NCBI GenBank assembly: GCA_014773175.1
Contig: VXCM01003573.1
Span: 622 to 64,621, forward strand
Direction of reading: 5' to 3'
Source: Lucifuga dentata
Taxonomy: Eukaryota > Chordata > Actinopteri > Ophidiiformes > Bythitidae
DNA: 64,000 nt
The notes under the pieces were generated by a model. It saw only the letters and a program-made list of their open reading frames with translations. It did no database searches and was not told the DNA's origin. A program made the position numbers and the translations under genes. Positions 52,835 to 64,000 of the stretch are shown here, piece by piece; position 1 is the stretch's first letter; every line of letters starts with the position of its first letter.

Positions 52835-53424
52835 TTAAAGGACCATATCATCCATTTTACATGTTTGAGCCTAATATTTTCAATCTTCAACTTTCATACG
52901 TTACGTAACTGACAATCATTTCTCAAAGGATGAAACTGTATTTCAGCTTTCCTGATATTTTGCAAAATCTCTTAATCTTTCAAAATCAAATATTGAAGCA
53001 ATACACCCACCTTAAAAATCAATGTTTCACCTGCTAATAGGTACGCAGCCTTATGAAGTCATGGTCGTTTAATTTTTCGATAAATGTAGGTCTTCTTTTG
53101 GGACTATATTCCCTAATATGTATACTACACGTTTTGTTCATGATGATGGATTACCTATCCCCAGAATGCTTCAAGTATCAACAAGTTGATTTTAATAGCG
53201 AACCAGAATGAACTGAAACCAATGGCAGTCTGGAAGGTAGGAAAAAANACAAGTTGATTTTAATAGCGAACCAGAATGAACTGAAACCAATGGCAGTCTG
53301 GAAGGTAGGAAAAAACATTTTAAATTCATTGTTCCAGTAGTATGCTTTGAGAAATGATTGTCAGTAACATTACATGTATGAAAATAGAATATATTAGTCT
53401 CAAACATGCAAAATGATCCTTTAA
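52835..53424. mobile_element. TTAA-ended inverted-repeat DNA element, copy 3
   Basis: Left end TTAAAGGACCATATCATCC and right end ATGATCCTTTAA, slightly diverged from copies 1 and 2. It has the same central block. A 66-bp segment is duplicated around the N at 53248. It lies only about 850 bp from copy 2, in the same orientation. Confidence 0.8.
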
Positions 53425-53699
53425 CAGTAATATGGGACATGACTTTGGGATGTCTGCTATCATTCATTCTACATTCATTCAAATTTAAATTTTGCGATAC
53501 TTGTCATTTACTTAAGTATTTTGACTTTCTGCTTCTTCATACATCTAACCCACTATATATCAGACAGAAATATTGTGCTTTTTACTTCACTTTATTTGTC
53601 CAACGGCTGTAGTTACTTTAGCAGCCTTACTTCAGCCTGAGATAACCTCATAAAATATTGCTGTTCCCAAAAAACCCTGTAAGGCAGCCTTGTTTTAGC

Positions 53700-54013
53700 T
53701 CAGTGGTACAAAGTATTTTAAAGTTTTAGAGTATGTCAAGGGTTTTAGAAAGGAGCACAAGCTGGAGAATCCATCAACTGAGCGGAAACTTGAAATTTCC
53801 AAAAATATGAGAAAATATCAGAAAAGTTGCTGACACTTTAAATTTAAAAGAACTGTCTTAATGAAATCCATGAGCCACAATAACAAAAATTTCCATAGTT
53901 TTCAATTGTTGTAATCCTTTGCATAAATTTTCCAGAGTCATCTGACGTATCAATAGGGGGCACTTCAAGTACCACAAGTGGTACACATACCACAGTTTGA
54001 GAACGACAGCTTT
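53700..54013 (-). mobile_element. Second copy of the hAT-like element (inverted)
   Basis: The part at about 53930-54010 matches, on the other strand, the left end at 47445-47540: both share GGTACTTGAAGTGCC-type sequence next to a CTCAAAC terminus. The other end is poorly defined. It is diverged and non-coding. Confidence 0.4.
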
Positions 54014-54875
54014 AGTACATATTACTGCTTTTACCCATTTACTTTTATTCTTTTAGAATTTTGAATGTAGGACTTTTACTTATAATGCAGTATTTTTTAC
54101 CATTGTGGTATCAGTTTTTACTTCTTCTGCCACTGTCAGAGTCATAAAATGCAGTCAGGCTGTGTACTCCAGAACCTTTTTGGGAGGTTTGCGGCTGCAT
54201 GTGACAAGAGAATAGACCAAAATTCTGCAGATTAGATATATGCAGCATTGGTACAGACGAGCGACAAAATGGCATCATGTTTTCCCTTTTTTGCACGTTA
54301 GTGCAGGTTTCAAAGGCATCATGAGCAGAATCTTGGAGACGTTTACTGGCACCGACGACACCAGACGTTATCAGTGTCACCGAGGCCCTTTGAGCATGGG
54401 CCAAGTGAAAAAATAGAGGGAGCAATCAGTGTGGTCCCATGATTCCTAGTGAGCTGTGAAGGAATGACAAGCAGAGCCAGCCTTACATCTGACACATCAT
54501 GACACACACACACACACAGACACACACACCACACACAGACACACACACCACACACACACACACACACACTTTCACACTTTTTTCATGCCTTTACTGGCTC
54601 AAAATGCTGAAGCTAATTATTCCTGTTAATCATCCTCCATTTGGGCTGACTCATTTTAGAGCGCCATGCTGTGCAGATACACACACACATACAGACACAC
54701 ATGCACATACCATTGTCCTTCCTCACACACACAAGCGCACACATACAAGTGCACTCCAAACGGCACACTCTCACTTCAGTTTTTCACAGGATGTTATGAA
54801 ATCAGCACTACTGCTGAAACTTAGTGAAGGTCTCTGTGAGTCCTCTCTCTCTCACCCACACATACTCTCACACAC

Positions 54876-54921
<46 letters not shown>

Positions 54922-55133
54922 ACGCACACACATACACACACACATATCCTCATGCAGAGAGCTGAAGCTTGACTCTGTCCCAGTCCTCTCCTACTCAAGT
55001 GAGGAGCCATCGGCGATCAGACTGTCACCTGAAGCTGGGAGGCCAGGCCGGTTTTGATTTAATTTTACAGCCCAGTCGCTCTCTCTGAAGCTCTGATTAG
55101 TCAGCCGAGGGAGAGAGGAGAAGAGGAGCAGTG

Positions 55134-55212
55134 ATGGCTATGACCGACATTACAGAGGATGACCTGGATGAGATGATGCGTGAGGAAGCAGAGGATGTCT
55201 TCTATGAGGATG
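55134..55212 (+). other. Possible first coding exon of an unidentified acidic protein
   Basis: ATG at 55134 opens 26 codons, MAMTDITEDDLDEMMREEAE then DVFYED, 12 of them Asp or Glu. It ends in a strong donor GATG|GTAAGG in phase 1. A suitable acceptor, TTAATTTTACAG, lies upstream (about 55070). A compatible downstream exon may be 58873-58926. No family is recognised. The downstream flank is duplicated around the N at 55280. Confidence 0.35.
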
Positions 55213-55519
55213 GTAAGGCTCGCCAAGGGTCAGGATGTGAAGTTTTGAGGCAGATGTGGGCTTACAGGTGGGCTGCAGANGATGGTAAGGCTTGCCAAGG
55301 GTCAGGATGTGAAGTTTTGAGGCAGATGTGGGCTTACAGGTGGGCTGCAGAGCCGGGAGGGCTGCACGTGGATTTGTTGGCTACTGTTCGGGTTTTATGA
55401 CTTACGGTTGTGGTTATAGGATTAAGGAGTGTAAAGGTGATGGTTGAAGGGAGGCCCAGAGGGAAGTTTTCAGCTGTGTAGGTGGGGTTGTTTGCTGCAT
55501 GGTTGAGTAGGTGCTGATA

Positions 55520-55550
<31 letters not shown>

Positions 55551-56002
55551 TCACCTACCAAAGCTGATTTAGCTATAATAGAAAAAAAGGAGAGATTTAA
55601 TATGCCAGCAGTTGAAGTTTAATGCAAAAAAGCTCTTTTGTTATATGCATTGATTGCACTAATTACACATATGTTTTTGACTTTTTAGCTTTAGTTCCTC
55701 TTTGCAGGTGCTCTGTGCAGCATTTTTGTTCATTGATTTCTAACTTTTACCCGTTTTTAGAAAGCAGAGAGGAGCCTTGCTCTCTGCAGTGTAGGCGGAC
55801 TTGTATAACAGGCAGATGTTTTTAACCAAACATTATATACCACAGAAAAACATTTTCTACATGAACTTTGTGTGACTTTATTTGAAAAAAAAAAAAAAAA
55901 TCACCAGTTATGTTAAATTCACAGAATGATGAGCAAAAAAGTTTGGATCTAAAAGGTGAATATTTATATATATATAGGAAGGATGTTAGGAATTAGTTTT
56001 AA

Positions 56003-56071
56003 AATGACTACATATATATATGTAGTCATTATATGTAGTCAAAATGACTACATATATATATATGTAGTCAT
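56003..56071. repeat. Tandem pair of perfect palindromes
   Basis: Two palindromes of 28 bp each, at 56003-56030 and 56044-56071, both with arms ATGACTACATATA around a TA core. They are separated by a partial arm (ATATGTAGTC). A third partial arm follows at about 56072-56081. Confidence 0.9.
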
Positions 56072-56132
56072 ATATGTAGTCTAACCAGTGCTGATAATGG
56101 TTATGTATAATGATAATTGCATTTGCTTGCGT

Positions 56133-56217
<85 letters not shown>

Positions 56218-56330
56218 AAAAACTTGTAAAACACTTCTCATGAGCTTCTATATGTGCTCCACAATGCTTTTTGTATCTGAAATTTCCAATTTACCTCTGA
56301 TGAAGCTACACCCCTCCCCCCTTTATTACA

Positions 56331-56378
<48 letters not shown>

Positions 56379-56398
56379 NCCCTCCCCCCTTTATTACA

Positions 56399-56430
<32 letters not shown>

Positions 56431-56872
56431 TATACGCACATGCCTATATGCACATACTCTTCAAGTGCTTTTATGTGGCATCTTTGAAACTCTACATTTA
56501 CCCAGAAAAGCTCTAAGTTCATTGTTAGAATGACCATGTGGACACTCATGCATTGTCCACACTCCCACTGAGATTTTACCCACTGCAGAAGCTCTTCAAA
56601 CTCCATGCAGGCATGCAGGCTCATGTATTCCGCAACAGTCCTACTAGAGATGAGTGGACAGTAAGCTGGATAATTTCCTTCTCATCATTTGGTGTGTAAT
56701 ATATGTTAATGCCTCCATTGACCCACTTATGACTGAGATACACCAGTGGTAACGTGATGTTCCCTTTGAACAGAAAACGACACAGCCAGGAGCAACAAGA
56801 CCAGATGACTGCTTCACTCTGTGCAGCAAAACAACCAATCACAATGCTCGGATTCATGCGGAGGTTGGCCAA

Positions 56873-56917
56873 CAGGCATAAATGTGTTTATACAGATATA
56901 AACACATTTTATGCCTG
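56873..56917. repeat. Hairpin-forming inverted repeat
   Basis: Arms of 20 and 21 bases (left CAGGCATAAATGTGTTTATA, right its inverse with one extra base) around a 4-base loop. Short for a typical pre-miRNA. No family recognised. Confidence 0.7.
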
Positions 56918-58872
56918 CTATATAAAGCCATATATATAGCTGTAGTTAAGGGTTGTAGAATATGGCTCATTTATTGTATATTTTGTGTTCTAATTCTGTC
57001 TTTGGATTAGGGCTTAATGGAGAGTTTGGTGATGTTTTCAAGTATTTCATTTATATTGGCACTGAATGCAATTTTATCATAGGCCTAAATAGTTAGTTTC
57101 AACATTAGCAGGGGATTTGCAAATCTTTGAGATTCTCTGCCCACTGTAGTGTTGGATTTTGTAACCGTTTTTGGATTTTGTAGCAGTGATATGCTGTTTT
57201 GTAGGGTAGGAGTCAGTAGTAGTGTAATAATCAAGAGCTGGTGTAAGAATAGCTGTATAAAAAAAACCCATAAATTGTAATATTAAGTGCAGACGTAAAA
57301 GAATATTGCAACATGACATCACTTTTTGTATCTCATAACTACTAGAATAACATACATGAACAGTTTGACATTGGAGTAAAGGCCCCAGTAGACTTTGCAA
57401 GATGCAGCAACAAAAGAAAAGGCGGGTCAACATGTCCTAGAACTACAAATGCAGTAAGATTTGATTCTTTTTTATGCCACTTCATGTCAGTATAGGGGTG
57501 AAGAATGGGTGCTTATTACCAAAGGCAGCTTTGAAAAATGCTTACAATCGACAGAGAGAGGATTTGGGAGAGGCTATGGTTTATTTAGCGATAAAAGTAG
57601 TAGTGAATGAACTAAAATGAAAAGTTGAGCTGGCTAACCCCTTATCAATGACATAACCATCTATGTGATATTTGGATCAATTACAGCTAGAGGGAGGTAT
57701 CAGAAGTACCAAAGACAAAAGTTTGCCTTAGGGGCCCTGCATGAAGAACACAAAAAAAAAAAAAAAAGCCGGAATAATAGCATCTTCAGCCTTGCAAAAT
57801 ATCTTTTTGCCCCAAAAGTTCTACTTCATATGAAGAATACTGGCTTTTACTGTCATAAAAAAAGGAGGAGATCTGATGTCTTTGCTGTCAGTGCTCTACT
57901 CAGAAAATAGGTTGTATGTATGGTTGCATATACGTACTCTAGCTTGTCTTGCTTTATCAGCTGTGCTGTCACAATGCTAAACTATGACTCAGGAAACATT
58001 TTTATCCTGACAATGTGTCACTGCAGAAATGTCAGAGTAAAAACCAGACATGCACAGTTTTTCTCCCTTCTATTCCTGCTTCCACACTCCAGCTCAGCTT
58101 GGATGAACTCACAAAAAGCCTGAGCCTGTTTTTTTTTTTTTTTNTTTTTTTTTTTTTTGTTTTTTTGTTTTTGTTTTTTTTAGTTTCACCCTCTCTCCAG
58201 CGCTCCTATAAAGGCCTCACAGTATAATGGTCACATCATTTTTTTAATGAAACTTAAAGTACACATTGACTGTATTGTATTCTCTGCATTAGGACTGCAG
58301 ATCTCGTGTACATATACACATCTGAGCCCAGAGGTCTGCGCAAATAGCAGCAGTCAGAGGTAGGGAGGTTGGCATTTGTGACTGTGGATCAGATAATAAA
58401 AAAAATGTTTCTGTCCAGTTTGATCAGCACGCATTTGATCACTGCTGACTGACAGAAGCTTTATTAAAGAAACTGGTGTGTCACTGAAAATAATTTGCTA
58501 AAAATAAATGTCACACATGTAGCTTAGCAGGATCGTTGCTTTATGATGTTGGGAGTCTTCAGCAAACAAAGTGGGTCTCAGCTTGCTTGATGATTACCCA
58601 CAGGTCCCTGCAAAACCAACCTGCATGTGCTAGTGGAGCAGCCGTTCTATTCAGAGCTCAGAGAGACTAAAGTTGAAGCTTTTAAGTAGTTCAATACACC
58701 AATTAACACAGGTGCGTGCGCATACATGCACGCACAAAAACTTCGCTTTCTCACATGCACAATCAGTAAAAGTCAAAGTGTACAGCAGCTTCATTGAGAC
58801 CAAAATAAATGGCCTTGTTAACTCCTTCTTCCTCCTTCTGATTAGTTCAAAGAGCCTGATTTTGCTCTTCCA

Positions 58873-58926
58873 GGTTACTTCTGTGGTTGGCAGCAGAGTA
58901 GCGCATTGTGGAAAAAGTACCACAAA
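58873..58926 (+). other. Possible 54-bp internal exon
   Basis: Bounded by TTTGCTCTTCCAG and GTAAGT, both near consensus. In the frame that would continue the 55134 exon it reads YFCGWQQSSALWKKYHK with no stop. The link is inference from matching phase only. Confidence 0.25.
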
Positions 58927-59779
58927 AGTAAGTACTCTGTCTCAAAGGGGAACTGAAGTTTGGAGCTTTAATGACAGCAAAAATTAAAGATGAGTATGAG
59001 GTTAATGGTGCTGTGGTAGATATGGAGAGTCGTGTTTGGTGTCTAAACAAAACGGCGTTTGACTAAGTGGGTCAGTTCAGGTGGGTTTTAAAGCATGAAG
59101 AGCTGCTTTCAGTCACAAGTGAGAAGCTTGTGAAAATACCTCGGTCAGTAGCACCACTGTGATTTGTTATCAGGAGGCCGAACCACATCTACATTCATAG
59201 ATCGCATTAGAAATGATTGATTTTAATGTGTAATGTTTGAGAATCTTTCATTAAAAATAAAATAACGTAAACTAAACTAAATCCCAGCAGCCATTTCTTG
59301 TTGTGCTGGTTTGACTGTTTTGGAAAAGTTTAACTGCCCTGACTCAGGAATCTTTTGTATTGTTCCAGGTTTGTGCAATAGGAAGTGTTTCCTCTCCTGC
59401 CCAGACTACCAATTACACAACAAAACCACTAACTGCTGCATTCAACAGTCATTGTTTGTTTGTTTTGGATTTAGTTCTTGAAAATTCCTTGTGGCAAAAT
59501 GACATGTCAATCCCTCTGATTTCCATTCAGCAATGCCCCTCCACATGGCTGGGAGGGTTAGATGCATAACTAGATAAATCCTGAGGAGGTAATATAATGG
59601 TGTGAGGTGACGCTACACCTGCATGGGATTAAGGCGTCAGTATGCTCCAAACAAAAACCCTATCTGATAACATCTGCAACCCCCTTTCCAACTGTGGAAT
59701 TCTGACAAAATTTGTAACTCTACGAAACAGACAAACCGATAGTCATGCCCATTTCATACAACTGGCCAGGTGCATAACT

Positions 59780-60015
59780 ACTTCCGCTTAGACATCATTG
59801 ATCCCCCTGGGGAACTTTGTCCTGTGTATTTGACCCATCCTGACTTATATGAGCTATGGGCAAACACATTGCAGCACCTGGAGACCACCTACAGGTCCAC
59901 AGCCTAGCGCCTCCATCAAGGGCGATGGCATTAGCCTAGCACATGTTTTTGATGGTGGGGAAACCCAGAGTACCTGGGTGAAACCCTCGCAAACATGGGG
60001 AAGTGATTTTGACTC
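59780..60015 (+). mobile_element. Diverged SINE/L2-type fish repeat
   Basis: Contains CCCCCTGGGGAACTTTGTCC, TTTGACCCATCC and a GGGGAAACCCAGAGTACCTGG stretch followed by AAACATGGGG. These resemble the widespread fish repeat body ending in 'GGAGTACCCGGAG...CACGGGGAGAA'. It is non-coding. Family assignment comes from remembered consensus patterns only. Confidence 0.5.
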
Positions 60016-61916
60016 ATACGAGGTCTTTAATGTGTTGACGTAATATTTTCACCTGTGCTTCAAGCTTTAACATTAGACATTGCTAAGGGGCTTTTCTTCA
60101 GTCGACTCAGCTGAACAACATTTGACACGAGGCAATAGCGGACACGTTAATGTAGCTAACAAATGTTAGACCAGGCTGAGTGACCGCAAAGCATGACACA
60201 ATTGCTGCAGGCTTATTTTGATAGAGGCATGCTACAAACACCAAAAATAGGTCTGCAGAACCCTGTGTGGGTAGGAAAGTCATGCCAGTGCTCCAGAGGC
60301 GGTGGGGCTATTTGTACATTACAGTAAGAATATTACATCTATATTTAATTTTGGGGGATACACACTTTTTAATCCAATCACAACTAGCAATATCAGCTAG
60401 AAATGTTAGCATGTTGCTGGCATGAAATGTATCTCACCTCTCTATAGCATCTTTCAATTCATGCCCATAGGGTGAAACAGGGGACCCCCTCCTCACCCTC
60501 CTCCTCACATACACACCCACATACATATGCGCACAGGCATTAGCTTGACATGCAGAGCTCATGGAGAAGGCTGTAAGTCTAGAAGCCAGCTCGGATTTCA
60601 CAAATCCATTCCTCTCTCGGCTTCTTGTCTGTACTTGCCTTGTGCAGCAAAGCCCAGGAAACTGTATCCTCCTTTGAGCCGAAATGGTGCCCACCGAGGC
60701 GTAGTGTCACAGCAGACTCCTGCTTCACTGACTGGAAACCTGGGAGGGGAGATTGATGATTTATCTGTACAGGGAAACATCTGACAGTACTGCTATCACA
60801 TTGCTATTATATTGCGAAGCAGACCACATCCTTATGTGGTCTGGGAGAGCAGATTCCATTCTAGTCACAGCACGTTCTGTGTGCATTTTACACCTTGCAT
60901 TACCACACATTTTTCCTTGTCTGGATAACTTGTCTGGATATAGATAGCATATTAATGCACAGCACAAATGGGGCCTATAAGTTGTTGGCCACCAAACTAG
61001 TTTTCAGACATTTTAGGGGAAGCGTCACTTCTAAAGGCTACATGGATGAATTTTACCTCTGTGAATTTTTGCCTGATCTTTATGTTTTGTGATTAAAATC
61101 AGCTGCAAGATATAATATGGACTGGGGTGAGCAGCTACAGCATCTTGCCCTTTCCATGTAGCAATTTTATTTATGTTAATTTTCATGTTTATTTCTCAGC
61201 ATCATAATACTTTTACAAGTAGACAGAATTAGCTGAATTCAGTTAGCTCCAATAATCAATCCTCTTAATTAACCTTCTCTGCAGAGGCCCACAGTGAGTT
61301 CGTGATGCTTCTGATGATTACAGTCGATTCATGTGTTTATTACTCTGTCAAACTGAACTCAGTTTTTGTGTGAGACAGCAACATCAGCATCCCTCTGGCT
61401 TTCCATGTCAGTGAAAACCTGGTTTATCAGTGGTGTGAAGGTTTTGTGGCTGATGCTGTGATTCAGTGGATATCAAAGCTCCAGTTAGGACAGAGATTAT
61501 TCAAAAGTGATTTGATCTATTTTGTCCAACTAAACCCCATTAAACTCACCAACACACACATCCACACACCCTCATGTGCATTACCACTGATGTATGAATA
61601 AGCTTCACCCACACATAGCCTTTCACTGTCTGGTCACAGATGTTGTCTCTGTCTGCAGCTTGAGAGGAGAGCATAACAGGACAGTATCTGTGCGTCAGTG
61701 CTGATCCTGTGATGGGAATAACTCTGACCTGAGGGGACCAAGTCACCATTTTACTTCTCTGCATTTCGCTCTTGCTGATTCTGACAGTTGGCTCTACTGA
61801 CCTAGTTTAGCCGTAACGCTCCAGCTACTATTATTTTCTGCTGTTTTCCCTGAAAGGAGAGAAAAAGAAAAGAGAGACAGAAAAGAGGAAAACCCCACCA
61901 TGTTATCCAGCTTGGA

Positions 61917-62009
61917 GCGAATTCTTACTGGTGCTTCAGTAAGAAGCACCAGTAAGAATTCGCTACATGTAAGAATTCTTACATGTAAGAATGTAAGAAT
62001 TCGCTACAT
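61917..62009. repeat. Nested palindrome cluster
   Basis: 21-bp arms (61917-61937 and 61943-61963) inverted around AGTAA. A perfect 24-bp palindrome centred on AAGAATTCTT (61964-61987) follows directly. Then comes a further copy of GTAAGAATTCGCTACATGT. An open frame across it (from 61900) is judged incidental. Confidence 0.92.
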
Positions 62010-62736
62010 GTCTGTTTCTTTTTACAGTTTGTGCCATCACCATAAGAGTAAACGTGTCACAGGTTTTGGTCCCAAAAGTTTACAAGACAGCAGTTTTAAT
62101 GTATTGCTAGACTTTTCCTTTACAGTTCCCTTTGGTTACCATGGCAATCTGTGATGTGCTGAACACTGAGCTTGCAAGGTTTACACTTAGTGGTTTGGAG
62201 CCTTTCTCACAGTGAGGTAATACTGTTTAAATATGAAACGTACCAGACCACCCTCGATTCTTCATAGAGGGAAACCTGATGGTTTAACCGAGACCGAGGT
62301 TTGACCTTCACTGGACAGCTGGTCATTCTGTGTACGTTTGTTAAGCCCAAGCCTTTATTTTAGTTCTAAAGTTCTAATCAGGGGTGGAAGTAAGCTGAGT
62401 AAATTTTATCTACTGGAGTACAATTTTGAGATACTTATACTTCAGAAGGGTATAAAAATAATGCACGATTTTGTACTTCTGCTCTTTTGCAGATTAGGGA
62501 TTTAAGTTTAATAAGACAAGCCCATAAGATGTTACTGTTGTCAGGTCAAAGCGTTATAACTCTGTTTTGTTTTAGCATTTAGCATTTTTGACTTTACCCT
62601 AAGAATTTTAGAGTAAGAGAGTTTACATAACCTGCAGAGAAATCATGTCATACTTCAACCATCTGAAGACATTAAAAATTTTCCATTTTGTATGTTTGAC
62701 TTTATAGGTCCAATTTTGGGAATTGTTTTTCTAATG

Positions 62737-62772
<36 letters not shown>

Positions 62773-63920
62773 CTAAAAATTTCATTAGTTTATTCCAAAA
62801 TCTTAAAAATAAATAAATCAAAGTTTTCTACAACAATGGGGTAGAAACCCTTTTGGAGATTTTCAGAATTTAACACAGGAACTATTCTTCACAATGATCC
62901 ATTCACATGAAGGAGACTCAGTCCGTCGCTCTAAGGGTCTGACTAGAAAATGTATGATTTTTATTTTTGTGTTCCACTTTTCCATTTTATAGTCGCAAAA
63001 TGTAATTGTGTAATAATTACAGATGTGATTCTGTATTTGGATGTCCTGGGGGACCAGGGGCACTGGCCCCTGTTGGCCCCTGTTGGCCCCTCCCCAGAAA
63101 TACTTTTACTGTGACGAATACTAATACTTGTTTACTTCTACTGGAGTTGAATTAGGAAATTCTAATTGACTTTTTTCCATTGTTTAATTACTACATTTAT
63201 TCCACCATAAATCAGGAAAACACAAATTAGAAAAACACAATATCTGCTTATTTAAAATATAATATAATCTGTACATTTAAAAATGTAGTCAGTAACAGTG
63301 AAAATCAGTCACATTAGTCTGATATTATTGTCTTTTCTTTGTGAAGTGAGTGTACGATGATGTTTTTGGCACAGCCTGCAGTCTGCATGCCCATGACGAA
63401 CATCCAAACCCTTCAGGGGAGAGACTCGATACCTGCAAAGAGCAGCTTGTCATTACAGACCAAAGGAGGCACAGCGTGGGGCCGTTAGCCACAGGGCACA
63501 GCAGCCTGTAACTGCCTCACCTCTGTCTGTCTGACTCAGACACACACACAGAAACACGTGCAACTTTTGTACAGACATATCGAAGTTCTTAATATATAGT
63601 TTAGGAAGCTAAAATAGTTTAAAGACACCTGTGGATTCAGGGCTGCATGTGTGCCCCCCCATACACACACATATACGTTTACAGCTGCATTTCCAGAGCA
63701 AAATCCAAATCCTGTGTTTCTGTTGTAAACAGTAACAAGAGGTAACAGCTTTGTAGCCGTTAAAGTTTACCAAAGCTTAAGTTTGGAGAATTTACAGCTA
63801 CAAAAGTTGAGTTGATCATTTAAGAATGAGGCAACCTGAATAGGACTGGCAACTTGAGAAGAGGAGGTACTCAGCATTTCCCTCTGGCTTCTTTTGGTCT
63901 CACACACTCTCATTCTGAAA

Positions 63921-63961
<41 letters not shown>

Positions 63962-64000
63962 CTGTGCCTGTACGTGCTTTAGCCTTGATCTTTCTGCCCT

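Larger units (their letters stand above)
48761..55130. other. Non-coding interval with DNA-element copies
   Basis: Apart from the DNA elements listed separately, it holds (TG)n at 49193-49216 and 50428-50452, poly-G with an N at 50526, (GA)n at 52031-52061, (CA)n at 52311-52347 and 54503-54568, and (CT)n at 54880-54917. No gene is recognised. Confidence 0.65.
55213..64000. other. Mostly non-coding interval to the window end
   Basis: Apart from the candidate 54-bp exon and SINE relic listed separately, it shows a compound (TG)n(GA)n(TG)n at 56130-56214, (CA)n at 56337-56378 and 56405-56430, N-interrupted poly-T at 58131-58158, (ATT)n at 62738-62772 and (CA)n at 63920-63960. No convincing gene is present. 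Confidence 0.6.

Noticed and set aside
55213..55350. Tandem 70-bp duplication after the acidic exon
   Set aside because: Centred on an N at 55280 like other artefactual joins in the window.
1..64000. CRISPR arrays, bacterial operons, rRNA genes, intact tRNA genes
   Set aside because: None seen. The regularly spaced repeats are eukaryotic microsatellites, and the tRNA-like boxes belong to SINE relics.

Overview
This window is nuclear DNA from a ray-finned fish, most likely a teleost. Support comes from vertebrate-type split genes with GT/AG introns, very abundant (CA)n/(GT)n and (CT)n microsatellites, fish-type tRNA-derived SINEs, an RTE-like LINE fragment and terminal-inverted-repeat DNA elements. 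There are 23 single-base N positions. Several join two identical flanking copies, so this is a draft assembly with unmerged contig overlaps.

Three protein-coding genes can be rebuilt exon by exon with a continuous frame. (1) hey1 (11317-12999, + strand, 5 exons, 332 aa) is a Notch-responsive bHLH-Orange repressor. (2) stmn2 (16691-23930, - strand, 5 coding exons, 179 aa) is the neuronal membrane-anchored stathmin SCG10. It lies tail-to-tail with hey1, the same neighbours as on human 8q21. (3) A y+LAT-type amino-acid transporter (28964-36531, + strand, 11 coding exons, 490 aa) is closest to SLC7A7. It is divergent from stmn2, and this neighbour is not the mammalian one.

Region by region: 1-10.2 kb has no recognised gene but is rich in microsatellites and carries one DNA-transposon copy, one SINE and one possible minus-strand terminal exon. 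10.2-14 kb is hey1 and its GC-rich upstream region. 14-16.5 kb is the gap between convergent genes. 16.5-24 kb is stmn2. 24-26.5 kb lies between the divergent stmn2 and transporter promoters. 26.5-38.8 kb is the transporter with a long 3'UTR. 38.8-64 kb is mostly repeat-rich, with an RTE fragment nested in an older element, two more copies of the TTAA-ended DNA element, SINE-like relics, striking palindromes and a few unassigned exon-like segments (39.9-41.1, 55.1 and 58.9 kb).

The three genes do not form one pathway. Hey1 acts in Notch signalling, stathmin-2 in neuronal microtubule dynamics, and y+LAT in cationic/neutral amino-acid exchange. I found no new multi-gene system. The most useful leads are the (UG)n tract against the last stmn2 3' splice site, a group of CSL motifs around hey1, a DNA-element family with long inverted repeats, and repeated snap-back palindromes.
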